NCBI GenBank assembly: GCA_903832625.1
Contig: CAILCI010000074.1
Span: forward strand, 1-47,830
Length of the DNA: 47,830 nt
Origin: an uncultured Burkholderiales bacterium
GTDB lineage: Bacteria > Pseudomonadota > Gammaproteobacteria > Burkholderiales > Burkholderiaceae_C
Reading direction: 5' to 3'
Shown here: positions 9,330 to 19,428 of the stretch, one piece after another
Layout: each line of letters starts with the position of its first letter
How positions within the stretch are numbered: the first letter of the stretch is position 1
The notes under the pieces: generated by a model
What the model was told of the DNA's origin: nothing
The model's database searches: none
The model's input: only the letters and a program-made list of their open reading frames with translations
Program-made: the position numbers and the translations under genes

Positions 9330-12300
9330 ATGAACGCTCCAACCTCGTTACACCATTTGTTGTCGACCGCTTCTGAGAGCCCTCGACTGCGCGAAATCCC
9401 GTACAACTACACCTCGTTCTCCGACCGAGAAATCGTGCTTCGCTTGCTCGGCCAAGATGCATGGGACTGGTTGCTGCGCCTGCGTGAAGAGCGCCGCACG
9501 GGTCGATCTGCTCGCATGTTGTATGAAGTGCTGGGCGACATTTGGGTGGTACAGCGCAACCCTTACTTGCAAGACGATTTGTTGGACAACCCCAAGCGCC
9601 GTCGGCAATTGGTGGAGGCTTTGCATCACCGTTTGGGCGAAGTGCAACGCCGTCGCAAACCCAGTGAAGACAATGGCCGCGACGCCTTGGTCGGCCAACT
9701 CTTGCAAGCTGCGGCCCATGCGGTAGAGGCATTCAATGCCCAGTTCGAGGCGATTGCCGCGCTGCGTCAAAAAGCCACCCGTTTGTTGAAACGCCACACG
9801 GCGGGGGACAACATCAAGTTCGATGGCCTCTCGCGCGTCTCGCACGTCACCGACGCCACCGATTGGCGCGTGGAATACCCGTTTGTGGTGCTCACCCCCG
9901 ACACCGAGGCCGAAATGGCCAAGATGGTCAAAGACTGCATCGACTTAGGCCTGACCATCGTTCCACGCGGCGGTGGCACGGGTTACACGGGCGGCGCCAT
10001 TCCACTGACTTGGAAGAGCGCAGTCATCAATACCGAAAAACTCGAAGCCATGACCGAGGTGCAAATGCGCCCACTGCCGGGCTTGGACCAAGAAGTGCCC
10101 ACCATCTGGACCGAAGCCGGTGTGGTGACGCAGCGCGTGGCCGATGCGGCAGAACGCGCTGGCTTTGTGTTTGCGGTCGATCCCACCTCAGCCGAAGCCT
10201 CGTGCATTGGCGGCAACATCGCCATGAACGCAGGCGGCAAAAAAGCGGTGCTCTGGGGCACGGCTTTGGATAATTTGGCCAGCTGGCGCATGGTCACGCC
10301 CGATGCGCAGTGGCTCGAAGTCACCCGCGTCAATCACAACTTGGGCAAGATTCACGATGCCGAAGTGGCCAGCTTTGACTTGCAGTATTTCGAAGCCGAT
10401 GGCAAAACGCCCATTCGCAGCGAACGCTTAGACATCGCCGGCCCATCTTTCCGCAAAGAAGGCTTGGGCAAAGACGTGACCGACAAGTTTTTGAGTGGTC
10501 TGCCGGGCATTCAAAAAGAGGGCTGCGACGGCCTCATCACCAGTGCGCGCTGGATTGTCCACCGCATGCCCGAGCACACCCGCACGGTGTGCATGGAGTT
10601 TTTTGGCAACGCCAAAGACGCTGTGCCCAGCATTGTGGAGATCAAAGACTTCATGTTCGCCGAGCAAAAACGCTCGGGCGTGTTGTTGGCAGGCTTGGAA
10701 CATTTGGACGACCGTTATTTGCGCGCTGTGGGCTACGCCACCAAGAGCAAACGCGGCGGCTTGCCCAAAATGGTGTTGATTGGTGACATTGCAGGCGACA
10801 ACGCCGACGATGTGGCACGCGTCACCTCCGAAGTGGTGCGCTTGGCCAATTCGCGCAGCGGCGAAGGCTTTGTGGCCGTGAGCGCCGAAGCCCGCAAAAA
10901 ATTCTGGCTCGACCGCAAACGCACCGCAGCCATCAGCCGCCACACCAATGCCTTCAAGGTCAACGAAGACGTGGTCATTCCGCTGCCACGCATGGCCGAG
11001 TACACCGATGGCATCGAACGCATCAACATCGAGCTCAGCCTGCGCAACAAAATTGAACTGTGCCAAGCGCTGGACGACTTCTTTGCCAAAGGCAATTTAC
11101 CCTTGGGCAAGTCAGACGACGCAGCCGATGTGCCCACGCCAGAGCTGCTGCAAGAGCGAGTCAACCAAGCCCGCGCCATCATTGCCGAGGTGCGCAGCAC
11201 TTGGCAAACCTGGTTGCGCGATGTGGACAGCTTGTTTGTACAACTGCAAGACCACAGCTTGCGCGCAAGCTGGAAAACCCAAATCCGCGCCGAGTTGCAA
11301 AACGTGTTCACGGGTGCCAAGTTCGCGCCCATCTTGGACGAATGCAATGCCATTCACCAGCGCGTGCTCAAAGGCCGCGTTTGGGTGGCGCTGCACATGC
11401 ACGCGGGCGACGGCAATGTGCACACCAATATTCCCGTCAACAGCGACAACTACGCCATGCTGCAAACCGCCCACGAAGCGGTGGCGCGCATCATGGTGCT
11501 GGCGCGTTCCTTGGACGGCGTGATTTCGGGTGAACACGGCATTGGCATCACCAAGCTGGAGTTTTTGACCGATGCCGAATTGAAGCCCTTTGCCGATTAC
11601 AAAGCCCGCATCGACCCCAACGGCCATTTCAACAAAGGCAAGCTGCTGCGCCACAACGTGGCCGACACCGAGGTGCGTCATGCCGACTTGAGCCAAGCCT
11701 ATACGCCTAGCTTTGGTTTGATGGGCCACGAATCGCTCATCATGCAGCAGTCCGACATTGGCGCAATTGCAGGCAGCGTGAAAGACTGCTTGCGTTGCGG
11801 CAAATGCAAACCCGTGTGCGCCACCCATGTGCCACGCGCCAATTTGCTCTACAGCCCACGCAACAAAATTTTGGCGACATCGCTGTTGGTCGAAGCCTTT
11901 TTGTACGAAGAGCAAACCCGACGCGGCGTGAGCATCAAGCACTGGCAAGAATTTGAAGACGTGGCCGACCACTGTACGGTGTGTCACAAGTGTTTGACGC
12001 CTTGCCCTGTGAACATCGACTTTGGCGATGTCTCCATGAACATGCGCAATTTGCTGCGCAAAATGGGGCAAAAGAGCTTTCGACCTGGCAATGCGGCGGC
12101 CATGTTCATGCTCAATGCGACCAATCCTGAGACCATCAAGTTTGCGCGCAGCGCCATGGTCGATGTCGGCATGAAGCTGCAGCGTTTTGCCAATGACGCG
12201 CTGCGCGTTGTGGCACGTAAGCAGACCCACAAACCGCCAGCCAGCGTGGGCACTGCGCCCATCAAAGAACAAGTCATTCACTTCATCAACAAAAAAATGC

Positions 12301-13202
12301 CCGGCGGCTTGCCAAAGAAAACCGCCCGCGCTTTGTTGGACATTGAAGACAAAGACTATGTGCCCATCATCCGCAATCCGCAAAACACCACATCGGACAC
12401 CGAGGCGGTGTTTTACTTCCCCGGCTGTGGTTCTGAGCGCTTGTTCAGCCAAGTTGGCTTAGCCACGCAAGCCATGCTGTGGCACGCAGGCGTGCAAACC
12501 GTGTTGCCGCCGGGTTATTTGTGTTGCGGTTATCCGCAGCGCGGCAGCGGGCAGTTTGACAAGGCTGAAAAAATCATCACCGACAACCGTGTCTTGTTCC
12601 ACCGTGTGGCCAACACGCTCAACTACCTCGACATCAAAACCGTGGTGGTGAGCTGCGGCACCTGCTACGACCAATTGCAAGGCTATGAGTTCGAGAAAAT
12701 TTTCCCGGGCTGCCGCATCGTGGACATTCACGAATATTTGCTGGAAAAGAACATCACCCTCGATGTGTCGCAACAAGGTGCTTACCTCTACCACGACCCT
12801 TGCCACAGCCCCATGAAGCAACAAGACCCGATGAAAACGGTCAAGTCGCTCATCGGCACGCAAGTCAAGAAGAGCGACCGCTGCTGCGGCGAGTCCGGCA
12901 CCTTGGGCGTGACGCGCCCCGACATTGCCACCCAAGTGCGTTTTCGCAAAGAAGAAGAGCTGCGCAAAGACGAGGCCGCACTGCGCGCCATGACGGGCGA
13001 GGCCAAGGGCGACATGAAAATCCTCACCAGCTGCCCCAGCTGCTTGCAAGGCCTGAGCCGCTATGGCGACGACTTGCAAAACGGCTTGCTCGAAGCCGAC
13101 TACATCGTGGTCGAGATGGCGCGCAAAATTTTGGGCGAACAATGGATGCCCGACTACGTTGCGCAAGCCAATGCAGGCGGCATTGAGCGCGTATTGGTCT
13201 AA
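9330..13202 (+). CDS. FAD-linked oxidase / iron-sulfur (CCG domain) fusion protein, DUF3683 type
   Basis: A 1290-residue single-chain oxidoreductase, probably a D-2-hydroxyacid (lactate/glycolate-like) dehydrogenase passing electrons to the quinone pool; the substrate is inferred only. The order is: an N-terminal DUF3683-like region (about 1-160); a PCMH/VAO-type FAD domain with [12 protein letters not shown] at 211-222 and [14 protein letters not shown] near 300; an FAD-oxidase C-terminal domain with [12 protein letters not shown] and SGEHGIG near 690-740; two ferredoxin-like motifs, Cys820/823/826/830 and Cys882/885/888/892; and two CCG (GlpC/heterodisulfide-reductase-like) repeats with Cys1065-Cys1066 and Cys1185-Cys1186. 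The cluster ligands look complete. ATG 9330 is preferred to the TTG ten codons upstream. It resembles GlcD+GlcF or Dld+GlpC fused. A DUF971 gene follows nine bases later. Confidence 0.9.
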   Translation: MNAPTSLHHLLSTASESPRLREIPYNYTSFSDREIVLRLLGQDAWDWLLRLREERRTGRSARMLYEVLGDIWVVQRNPYLQDDLLDNPKRRRQLVEALHHRLGEVQRRRKPSEDNGRDALVGQLLQAAAHAVEAFNAQFEAIAALRQKATRLLKRHTAGDNIKFDGLSRVSHVTDATDWRVEYPFVVLTPDTEAEMAKMVKDCIDLGLTIVPRGGGTGYTGGAIPLTWKSAVINTEKLEAMTEVQMRPLPGLDQEVPTIWTEAGVVTQRVADAAERAGFVFAVDPTSAEASCIGGNIAMNAGGKKAVLWGTALDNLASWRMVTPDAQWLEVTRVNHNLGKIHDAEVASFDLQYFEADGKTPIRSERLDIAGPSFRKEGLGKDVTDKFLSGLPGIQKEGCDGLITSARWIVHRMPEHTRTVCMEFFGNAKDAVPSIVEIKDFMFAEQKRSGVLLAGLEHLDDRYLRAVGYATKSKRGGLPKMVLIGDIAGDNADDVARVTSEVVRLANSRSGEGFVAVSAEARKKFWLDRKRTAAISRHTNAFKVNEDVVIPLPRMAEYTDGIERINIELSLRNKIELCQALDDFFAKGNLPLGKSDDAADVPTPELLQERVNQARAIIAEVRSTWQTWLRDVDSLFVQLQDHSLRASWKTQIRAELQNVFTGAKFAPILDECNAIHQRVLKGRVWVALHMHAGDGNVHTNIPVNSDNYAMLQTAHEAVARIMVLARSLDGVISGEHGIGITKLEFLTDAELKPFADYKARIDPNGHFNKGKLLRHNVADTEVRHADLSQAYTPSFGLMGHESLIMQQSDIGAIAGSVKDCLRCGKCKPVCATHVPRANLLYSPRNKILATSLLVEAFLYEEQTRRGVSIKHWQEFEDVADHCTVCHKCLTPCPVNIDFGDVSMNMRNLLRKMGQKSFRPGNAAAMFMLNATNPETIKFARSAMVDVGMKLQRFANDALRVVARKQTHKPPASVGTAPIKEQVIHFINKKMPGGLPKKTARALLDIEDKDYVPIIRNPQNTTSDTEAVFYFPGCGSERLFSQVGLATQAMLWHAGVQTVLPPGYLCCGYPQRGSGQFDKAEKIITDNRVLFHRVANTLNYLDIKTVVVSCGTCYDQLQGYEFEKIFPGCRIVDIHEYLLEKNITLDVSQQGAYLYHDPCHSPMKQQDPMKTVKSLIGTQVKKSDRCCGESGTLGVTRPDIATQVRFRKEEELRKDEAALRAMTGEAKGDMKILTSCPSCLQGLSRYGDDLQNGLLEADYIVVEMARKILGEQWMPDYVAQANAGGIERVLV

Positions 13203-13211
13203 GGACACAGC

Positions 13212-13631
13212 ATGGCCGGCCTCACCAAAACCACGCCCACCCCGCAAGACATCACCGTGCACGGTGCGTCGCGGGTGTTGGAGATCAGCTTTTCAGACGG
13301 CGCCGTGTTTCGTTTGCCGTTTGAGCTCATGCGCATCTACAGCCCCTCTGCCGAGGTGCAAGGCCACGGTCCCGGCCAAGAGGTGTTGCAAACTGGCAAA
13401 CGCGAGGTCGATCTGATCGACCTCGAACCCGTGGGCAACTACGCCATCAAACCCACCTTCAGCGACGGCCATGACAGCGGCTTGTTCTCGTGGGACTATT
13501 TGTATTTTTTGGGCAAAGACCAAGACAAACTTTGGGCTGATTACGACAAACGCTTGAACCAAGCAGGCGTCAAGCGCGACGACCCCATGCCGCAAGCTGG
13601 CGGCCACAGTTGCGCCAGCCATTCACATTGA
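13212..13631 (+). CDS. DUF971 (gamma-butyrobetaine hydroxylase-like N-terminal domain) protein
   Basis: A 139-residue protein made of one DUF971 domain, the fold also found at the N-terminus of gamma-butyrobetaine hydroxylases and in some MRP/ApbC-linked proteins. It carries the family pattern [37 protein letters not shown] (here [14 protein letters not shown]), a long middle stretch ending [21 protein letters not shown], and DYLYFLG. The tail is histidine- and cysteine-containing ([10 protein letters not shown]), a possible metal-binding end. It sits just upstream of ubiE, an arrangement common in betaproteobacteria. The biochemical role is unknown; a part in iron-sulfur or ubiquinone metabolism is inferred only from neighbours. 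Confidence 0.85.
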   Translation: MAGLTKTTPTPQDITVHGASRVLEISFSDGAVFRLPFELMRIYSPSAEVQGHGPGQEVLQTGKREVDLIDLEPVGNYAIKPTFSDGHDSGLFSWDYLYFLGKDQDKLWADYDKRLNQAGVKRDDPMPQAGGHSCASHSH

Positions 13632-13642
13632 CGGACCAAGCC

Positions 13643-14374
13643 ATGAGCAGCACCCATTTCGGTTTCAAAACCGTGGACGAACAAGAAAAAGCCAAGCATG
13701 TGCGTGGCGTGTTTGATTCTGTCGCCTCCAAATACGACGTGATGAACGACCTCATGTCCATGGGTTTGCACCGCGTCTGGAAGCACTACACCACCACGGT
13801 GGCCGACATCCGCGAAGGCCATCAAGTGTTAGACATCGCAGGCGGCACCGGCGACTTGAGCCTGGCGTTTGCCAAAAAAGTCGGCAAGACTGGCCGCGTG
13901 GTGCACACCGACATCAACGAAGCCATGCTGCGCACCGGGCGCGACCGCTTGCTCGACCAAGGTTTGGCGCTGCCCACGCTGGTGTGCGATGCCGAAAAAC
14001 TGCCGTTTCCCGATGCGCATTTTGATGTGGTCAGCGTCGCCTTTGGCCTGCGCAACATGACCCACAAAGACGTCGCGCTCAAAGAAATGTGCCGCGTGTT
14101 GAAACCCAACGGAAAGTTACTGGTGTTAGAGTTTTCCAAAGTAGCCAAGCCCTTGGAAAAAGCCTACGACTGGTATTCCTTCAACATCTTGCCAAAGCTG
14201 GGCAAGATGGTGGCGGGAGACGATGCCAGTTACCGTTATTTGGCTGAGTCGATTCGTATGCACCCGGGGCAAGAAGAGTTGAAGGATTTGATGAAATCCT
14301 GTGGCTTTGGCCATGTGGATGTTCACAACATGTCGGCTGGCGTGGTCGCGCTGCATGTTGGCATCAAGTGTTAA
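13643..14374 (+). CDS. ubiE: Ubiquinone/menaquinone C-methyltransferase UbiE
   Basis: SAM-dependent C-methyltransferase of ubiquinone synthesis (C-2 of the benzoquinol ring; demethylmenaquinol in organisms that make menaquinone). The protein is 243 residues from the ATG at 13643; an upstream in-frame start would extend back into the DUF971 gene and lacks the family N-terminus ([20 protein letters not shown]). Motif I is [10 protein letters not shown] at 62-71, with [13 protein letters not shown] and [15 protein letters not shown] following, all diagnostic of UbiE. The C-terminus [14 protein letters not shown] is canonical. It leads into the Tim44-like gene, ubiJ and ubiB, so the region is a quinone-synthesis block. 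Confidence 0.97.
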   Translation: MSSTHFGFKTVDEQEKAKHVRGVFDSVASKYDVMNDLMSMGLHRVWKHYTTTVADIREGHQVLDIAGGTGDLSLAFAKKVGKTGRVVHTDINEAMLRTGRDRLLDQGLALPTLVCDAEKLPFPDAHFDVVSVAFGLRNMTHKDVALKEMCRVLKPNGKLLVLEFSKVAKPLEKAYDWYSFNILPKLGKMVAGDDASYRYLAESIRMHPGQEELKDLMKSCGFGHVDVHNMSAGVVALHVGIKC

Positions 14375-14405
14375 AGCACACGAGATTGTGAAGAAGGAAA
14401 GAGAA

Positions 14406-15398
14406 ATGAAAATTGGATCGATGATGTTGGTGCTCGCATTGGCTTTGACCAGCCTGCAAGCCGAGGCTGGCCGCCGTTTTGGCGGGGGCAAATCCATAGG
14501 GCATCAATCCAACAACGTGACGCAACGCGAGGCCGTCAAAGCGCCGCCCGCCGCGCCCGCCAATACAGCCGCTGCGCCACAAAAAGCCGCTCCCGCTGCA
14601 GCCCCTGCGCCTGCAGCCACACCGCCAGTGGCGCAACCCCAGCGCAGACCTTGGGGCGCTATGCTGGGCGGCTTGGCCGCTGGTTTGGGGCTGGCATGGC
14701 TGGCGAACTCCATGGGATTTGGCGCTGAATTTGGTCAGTTCTTGATGTTTGGCTTGTTGGCGTTTGTGGTGATGGTCGTGATTGGCGCTTTCCTGCGCCG
14801 TCGCCAACCCGCTGCGGCCAATGCCAGTCCGTATGCGTTTGAAGGGGCGGGTCACGCGCCTTCCGCACCCAATGCCTTGCCGCAATACAACCCCCACAAC
14901 GTGGGCAACGACTCGTCGGCGCGGCCTGTAGATACAGACCCCGCCTATGCACCAACCTCCGCGCAAGGCAGCATGATTGGCTCGGCCTTGGCAAGCAGCG
15001 CAAACTGGGGCGTTCCAGCCGATTTCGATGCCGCAGGCTTTGTGCAAGCGGCCAAAGACAACTTTTTGACCTTACAAAAAGCTTGGGATATCTCCGACAT
15101 TGCCAGCCTGCGCGCCATGATGACGGACGAGATGTTGGGCGAAATCAAACAACAATTGGCAGAGCGTGAAGCCGGTGCCAACGGCCAGGTCAATCACACC
15201 GAAGTCGTCATGCTCGACGCCAAGTTGTTGGGCATTGAGGACTTGGGTACTAGCCACATGGCCAGCGTTGAATTTTCTGGCTTGGTGCGCGAAGACGCAT
15301 CTGCAGGCCCTGCGCCCTTCCGTGAAGTGTGGAATTTGGCCAAGCCCAAAGACGGCCACTCGGGTTGGTTGGTTGCAGGTGTTCAGGCTTTGCAATAA
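14406..15398 (+). CDS. Tim44-like domain membrane protein
   Basis: A 330-residue protein with an N-terminal signal or anchor (MKIGSMMLVLALALTSLQAEA), a low-complexity Ala/Pro-rich stretch at about 45-78, two hydrophobic segments at about 85-103 and 109-130, basic residues (RRRQ) just after, and a C-terminal Tim44-like domain at about 200-330. The ATG at 14406 is preceded by GAAGGAAAGAG, a clear ribosome binding site, which decides against the longer frame. Mitochondrial Tim44 recruits Hsp70 to the import channel; the role of the bacterial relatives is not settled. The position between ubiE and ubiJ-ubiB is shared by related bacteria and suggests a membrane task tied to quinone synthesis, but this is inference. 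Confidence 0.85.
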   Translation: MKIGSMMLVLALALTSLQAEAGRRFGGGKSIGHQSNNVTQREAVKAPPAAPANTAAAPQKAAPAAAPAPAATPPVAQPQRRPWGAMLGGLAAGLGLAWLANSMGFGAEFGQFLMFGLLAFVVMVVIGAFLRRRQPAAANASPYAFEGAGHAPSAPNALPQYNPHNVGNDSSARPVDTDPAYAPTSAQGSMIGSALASSANWGVPADFDAAGFVQAAKDNFLTLQKAWDISDIASLRAMMTDEMLGEIKQQLAEREAGANGQVNHTEVVMLDAKLLGIEDLGTSHMASVEFSGLVREDASAGPAPFREVWNLAKPKDGHSGWLVAGVQALQ

Positions 15399-15441
15399 AG
15401 CCATGAACCCATTCCAGATAAGAATGGAATAATCGGGGGCT

Positions 15442-16017
15442 ATGTCTACACAGCCCCCTTTTTCATGGTTGATGCAAGCCGCTGACAAGCTGCGCGCACA
15501 ACTCCCTCCTGATTTGGCTCAGGCCATGCAACCGCCTACTTGGTTGGTTCACGAAGCGCAGCAGCGCATGGTGTTGTTCTTCAACCATGTGTTGATGCAA
15601 GAGCCTGCCGCGCGCGACCGCTTGCAACGCCAAAAAGGCCGCAGCTTGCAAGTGTGCTGGCGCGATCAATTGTTTCAATGCCAATTCACCCCTGCGGGTT
15701 TGTTGGAGTTGGTCGCGCCCGAGGCGGCGGGCAAGCCGGCAGATTTGGTGTTGCGCATCAGCGAAACATCGCCCATCGAGTTGGCGAAAACCTTGGCGCA
15801 AGGCGACAAACCCGCCATTCGCATTGAAGGCGATGTGCAACTCGCCGCCGAAGTCAACTGGCTGTTTGACCATGTGCGTTGGGAGCCGGAAGAAGATTTG
15901 GCGCGTCTCATTGGCGATGCACCCGCGCACACCGTGGCACAAACCGCACGCAAATGCTTGGACGCGCTGCGCAGCTTTGTCAAAACCAATTTCGCCCACA
16001 AGGTGACGCCAGCATGA
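15442..16017 (+). CDS. ubiJ: Ubiquinone biosynthesis accessory factor UbiJ (SCP2 fold)
   Basis: UbiJ is a non-catalytic lipid-binding component of the soluble Ubi complex and works with UbiK and the ring-modifying enzymes. The protein is 191 residues. A short helical N-terminus is followed by an SCP2-like sterol-carrier domain at about 45-135, with LADLVLRI-type strand ([20 protein letters not shown]) and [23 protein letters not shown], the recognisable UbiJ signature. The acidic [13 protein letters not shown] segment and a C-terminal amphipathic helix follow. The stop overlaps the ubiB ATG by four bases, which fixes the pair as one translational unit and supports the assignment. Confidence 0.9.
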   Translation: MSTQPPFSWLMQAADKLRAQLPPDLAQAMQPPTWLVHEAQQRMVLFFNHVLMQEPAARDRLQRQKGRSLQVCWRDQLFQCQFTPAGLLELVAPEAAGKPADLVLRISETSPIELAKTLAQGDKPAIRIEGDVQLAAEVNWLFDHVRWEPEEDLARLIGDAPAHTVAQTARKCLDALRSFVKTNFAHKVTPA

Positions 16018-17579
16018 CGCGGCTGTTTCGCGGCGTCTTCATTGTCTTCATCGTCTTGCGCTATGGCTTGGACGAGTTGGTGCTCAACAGTTTCAAGAGC
16101 CGTGGCCTGCGTTTGCTGGGGCGCCTGATTTCTTTAGGGCGCGATTTGCGTGCGCCGCGTGGCCAACGCTTGCGCGAAGCGCTGGAGCGATTGGGGCCGA
16201 TATTTGTCAAGTTCGGCCAAGTGCTCTCCACCCGACGCGATTTGCTGCCGCCTGACATCGCCGAAGAACTCGCCAAGCTGCAAGACCGTGTGCCGCCCTT
16301 TGCCAGCGAGATTGCAGTGCGCACCATCGAGCGCTCTTTTGGGCGCAAGCTCGACGACATTTTCCTGAGCTTTGACCACCAGCCCGTAGCCAGCGCCTCG
16401 ATTGCGCAGGTTCACTTTGCCGTGATCAAAACCCGCGACGGTCAAACCCGCGAGGTGGCGGTCAAGGTTTTGCGTCCCAATATGTTGACCGTGATCGACA
16501 AAGACCTGAGCCTGATGCGCATGTTGGCGGGCTGGGTCGATCGTTTGTCGGTCGACGGCAAGCGCTTGAAGCCGCGTGAAGTGGTGGCCGAGTTTGACAA
16601 ATACCTGCACGATGAACTTGACCTGGTGCGCGAAGCCGCCAACGCCGCGCAACTGCGCCGCAACATGGAAGGCCTCGATTTGGTGCTGATCCCCGAAATG
16701 TTCTGGGATTTTTGCCACACCGATGTGATCGTCATGGAGCGCATGAAGGGCGTGCCCATCAGCCAAGTGGCGCACTTGCGTGCAGCGGGCGTGGACATTC
16801 CCAAACTGGCGCGCGACGGCGTCACGATTTTTTTCACCCAAGTGTTTCGCGATGGTTTTTTCCATGCCGACATGCACCCAGGCAACATTCAGGTGAGCTT
16901 GGATGCCAATACCTTTGGTCGCTATGTGTCGCTGGACTTTGGCATTGTGGGCACGCTCACCGAGTTTGACAAAGAGTATTTGGCGCAAAACTTCACAGCG
17001 TTTTTTCGCCGCGATTACAAGCGAGTGGCCGAGTTGCACATCGAATCGGGCTGGGTGCCTGCCGACACGCGGGTGGATGAGTTGGAATCCGCTGTGCGCG
17101 CGGTGTGCGAGCCATATTTTGATCGGCCTTTGAAGGAAATTTCGCTGGGCATGGTGCTCATGCGTTTGTTCCAGACCTCGCGTCGTTTCAATGTGGAAAT
17201 TCAACCGCAATTGGTGTTGTTGCAAAAAACCTTGCTCAACATCGAAGGTTTAGGCCGTGAACTCGACCCCAACTTAGACTTGTGGAGCACCGCCAAACCA
17301 TTCTTGGAAAAGTGGATGCTCGAGCAAGTCGGCCCCAAAAAGCTGTGGGATCAACTCCGAGCCGAAGCGCCGCGTTACGCCAAGCTGCTGCCCGAGATGC
17401 CGCGCTTGATTCACGATTTTTTGAAACATCGCCAAAACGACAACCCTGCGCTGGAAGCCTTGTTGCAAGAGCAACGCCGTACCAACCAATTGCTGCAACG
17501 CTTGGTGTGGACGGGCTTTGGTTTTCTGGCTGGTTTGGTGGCGATGCAGTTGATGGTTCATTTCCTTCCTTTTGTCTAA
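16014..17579 (+). CDS. ubiB: Ubiquinone biosynthesis protein UbiB, atypical protein kinase-like ATPase
   Basis: UbiB is a membrane-anchored ADCK/COQ8-family ATPase needed for ubiquinone synthesis; it is thought to help extract lipid intermediates from the membrane. From the ATG at 16014 the protein has 521 residues. It shows the family-specific KxGQ motif at Lys66-Gln69 ([16 protein letters not shown]), the basic [11 protein letters not shown] nucleotide loop, invariant lysine in VAVKVLRP, the ExD motif ([13 protein letters not shown]), HADMHPGN as catalytic loop and DFG in LDFGIVG. One or two C-terminal membrane helices are present ([19 protein letters not shown]). Start chosen because of the ATGA overlap with ubiJ. 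Confidence 0.96.
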   Translation: MTRLFRGVFIVFIVLRYGLDELVLNSFKSRGLRLLGRLISLGRDLRAPRGQRLREALERLGPIFVKFGQVLSTRRDLLPPDIAEELAKLQDRVPPFASEIAVRTIERSFGRKLDDIFLSFDHQPVASASIAQVHFAVIKTRDGQTREVAVKVLRPNMLTVIDKDLSLMRMLAGWVDRLSVDGKRLKPREVVAEFDKYLHDELDLVREAANAAQLRRNMEGLDLVLIPEMFWDFCHTDVIVMERMKGVPISQVAHLRAAGVDIPKLARDGVTIFFTQVFRDGFFHADMHPGNIQVSLDANTFGRYVSLDFGIVGTLTEFDKEYLAQNFTAFFRRDYKRVAELHIESGWVPADTRVDELESAVRAVCEPYFDRPLKEISLGMVLMRLFQTSRRFNVEIQPQLVLLQKTLLNIEGLGRELDPNLDLWSTAKPFLEKWMLEQVGPKKLWDQLRAEAPRYAKLLPEMPRLIHDFLKHRQNDNPALEALLQEQRRTNQLLQRLVWTGFGFLAGLVAMQLMVHFLPFV

Positions 17580-17593
17580 ACAGGAGTTGACCT

Positions 17594-19039
17594 GTGCTTC
17601 TCACACTCGTCATTGTTTATTTGCTGGTCACGATCACGATTGGATTGCTGGCCGCTAAAAAAGTCCATAACTCAGCCGATTTCGCCATTGCCGGTCGCCA
17701 TTTGCCAATGGCCATGATCGTCACCACCACGTTTGCGACTTGGTTTGGCTCAGAAACCGTGTTGGGCATTCCAGCCAAATTTGTCAACGGTGGCCTCCAT
17801 GGCGTGATTGAAGATCCGTTTGGCGCTGGCTTTTGTTTGATTTTGGTGGGCTTGTTTTTTGCCGGACGGCTCTACCGCATGACGCTTTTGACCATCAGCG
17901 ACTACTACCGCGAACGCTATGGTCGCGTGGTCGAGGTGGTGTGTACCCTCATCATCATGTTGAGTTATTTGGGCTGGGTGTCGGCACAAGTTTCCGCTTT
18001 GGGTTTGGTATTCAATGTGCTGTCGGACGGCGCAATTTCTATGCCTTGGGGCATGGCGATTGGCGTGGTGTCTATCTTGGCCTACACCTTGTTTGGCGGC
18101 ATGTGGTCGGTGGCCATCACCGACTTTATTCAAATGATTATTTTGGTCGCCGGCTTGTCCATCTTGGCGGTGTTTGCGGCCGATCAAGCGGGCGGAGCCG
18201 ACAAAGTGCTGGCGCTGGCGCAAAGCAAAGAAATGTTTCATTTGCTGCCCGAACCGAACTTGAAAGAGTGGTTGTTTTTCGTTGGCTCGGCGGTGACCAT
18301 CATGTTTGGCTCGATTCCGCAGCAAGACGTGTTTCAGCGCGTGATGTCGGCCAACAATGTGAACTCCGCCACCAAGGGACCGGTGATTGGTGGCATTTGC
18401 TACATCTTGTTTGCTTTTGTGCCCATGTTTTTGGTGGTCAGCGCCATGCTCATCATGCCCGAGACGGCGCAAAGTCTGATTGACCAAGACCCGCAGCGCG
18501 TATTGCCCACCTTGGTGTTGGAGAAAATGCCATTCATCATGCAAGTGCTGTTTTTTGGCGCCTTGCTCTCGGCCATCAAATCGACCGCTTCGGCCACCTT
18601 GCTGGCGCCCAGCGTTACTTTTACCGAAAATATTTGGCGCCAATTCAACCCCAATCCGACCGATCAGCAAGAGCTGCGCGCCATGCGCATCACGGTTTTG
18701 GTGTTCAGTGCGTTGGTGCTGGCGTATGCAATTTTTGAGCAAGGCACGTCGATTTACGAAATGGTCTCCAACGCCTACCAAGTGCCTTTGGTGGGTGCTT
18801 TCATTCCCTTGACCTTCGGTCTGTACTGGAAACGCGCCAGCACGCAAGGCGCGATTTTGTCGATTGCTTTGGGTTTGGGTGTGTGGACTATTTTTGTCTT
18901 CAGTCCTCTGGGTGAGGCCTTTCCGGCTCAATTGGCGGGCTTGGGGGCGAGTTTGTTGGGCATGTTGTTTGGCTCGCTGGCGCCGCAATGGATTGACAAC
19001 ACGCAGGCCAGCCACCGTGAATTTGCACAGGTCACTTGA
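17594..19039 (+). CDS. Sodium:solute symporter (SSS) family transporter
   Basis: A 481-residue inner-membrane protein with about 12-13 hydrophobic helices, of the SSS family that couples sodium entry to solute uptake. Family features are the N-terminal VHNSADFAIAGRHLPM with TTFATWFGSETVLGIPA in the next helix, the TISDYYRERYG loop, GGMWSVAITDFIQM and PQQDVFQRVMSANN. The substrate cannot be read from sequence; similar bacterial members carry proline, acetate, pantothenate or other organic solutes. The start is GTG at 17594, set by the AGGAG at 17582-17586 about seven bases upstream. It begins 14 bases after ubiB, so it may be read from the same transcript, and its end overlaps the fmdB promoter region. 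Confidence 0.88.
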   Translation: MLLTLVIVYLLVTITIGLLAAKKVHNSADFAIAGRHLPMAMIVTTTFATWFGSETVLGIPAKFVNGGLHGVIEDPFGAGFCLILVGLFFAGRLYRMTLLTISDYYRERYGRVVEVVCTLIIMLSYLGWVSAQVSALGLVFNVLSDGAISMPWGMAIGVVSILAYTLFGGMWSVAITDFIQMIILVAGLSILAVFAADQAGGADKVLALAQSKEMFHLLPEPNLKEWLFFVGSAVTIMFGSIPQQDVFQRVMSANNVNSATKGPVIGGICYILFAFVPMFLVVSAMLIMPETAQSLIDQDPQRVLPTLVLEKMPFIMQVLFFGALLSAIKSTASATLLAPSVTFTENIWRQFNPNPTDQQELRAMRITVLVFSALVLAYAIFEQGTSIYEMVSNAYQVPLVGAFIPLTFGLYWKRASTQGAILSIALGLGVWTIFVFSPLGEAFPAQLAGLGASLLGMLFGSLAPQWIDNTQASHREFAQVT

Positions 19040-19061
19040 AACCCAGTCCCCCGCCTATAAT
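19031..19061 (+). promoter_or_regulatory. Candidate promoter of fmdB-DUF502-aspS
   Basis: A perfect TATAAT at 19056-19061 lies 26 bases before the fmdB ATG. The -35 is uncertain: TTGAAA at 19036-19041 gives a short 14-base spacer, and GTCACT at 19031 gives 19 bases. The element overlaps the last codons of the symporter gene, and would give a leader of about 20 bases. Confidence 0.4.
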
Positions 19062-19087
19062 TGCAGGTTTTGACAGAAGTTCCTGCC

Positions 19088-19405
19088 ATGCCTATTTATG
19101 CCTACAAATGCGCGTCCTGCGGCCATGCCAAGGACGTATTGCAAAAGATTTCTGATGCTCCGCTGAGCGACTGCCCAGCGTGTGGCAAGCCAAAGTTTTC
19201 CAAGCAACTGACCGCTGCGGGCTTTCAGCTCAAAGGCTCGGGTTGGTATGCCACCGATTTTCGCGGTGGCTCAGGTGCAACGTCTGCGCCTGCTGCTGCG
19301 AGCGACGCGTCTTCGGGCGACACCACGGCCTCGGCCTCCACCACCGAAGCAGCGCCTGCTGCGTCGGCAGCAGGCGGTTGTGGCGCATCCTGCGCTTGCC
19401 ACTGA
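19088..19405 (+). CDS. FmdB-family zinc ribbon protein
   Basis: A 105-residue protein whose first 45 residues form the FmdB/CxxC zinc ribbon: MPIYAYKC at the start, Cys8-x2-Cys11 and Cys29-x2-Cys32 as zinc ligands, then GxQLKGSGWYATDF-like sequence (FQLKGSGWYATDFRGG). The rest is a low-complexity Ala/Ser/Thr tail ending in cysteine-rich GGCGASCACH. FmdB proteins are named for a putative regulator of formamidase, but no regulatory role is shown here. ATG 19088 is chosen because MPIYAYKC is the invariant family start. It is followed by DUF502 and aspS, the standard betaproteobacterial order. Confidence 0.9.
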   Translation: MPIYAYKCASCGHAKDVLQKISDAPLSDCPACGKPKFSKQLTAAGFQLKGSGWYATDFRGGSGATSAPAAASDASSGDTTASASTTEAAPAASAAGGCGASCACH

Positions 19406-19428
19406 TCTTTTGACGTCTGAAAGACACC

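Noticed and set aside
11112-12452. 446-codon open frame antisense to the FAD/iron-sulfur fusion gene
   Set aside because: The sense frame carries intact FAD and cysteine motifs; the antisense product has no domain and is compositionally a shadow.
15409-15430. Inverted repeat CCATTC...GAATGG between the Tim44-like gene and ubiJ
   Set aside because: Short, with two competing pairings and no T-run; not distinguishable from chance.
16134-17225. 363-codon reverse frame over ubiB
   Set aside because: ubiB kinase motifs are intact on the forward strand; no domain in the reverse product.
17750-19015. 421-codon open frame antisense to the sodium:solute symporter
   Set aside because: Gln/His/Arg-rich shadow product with no motif; the sense frame has clear helices and family signatures.
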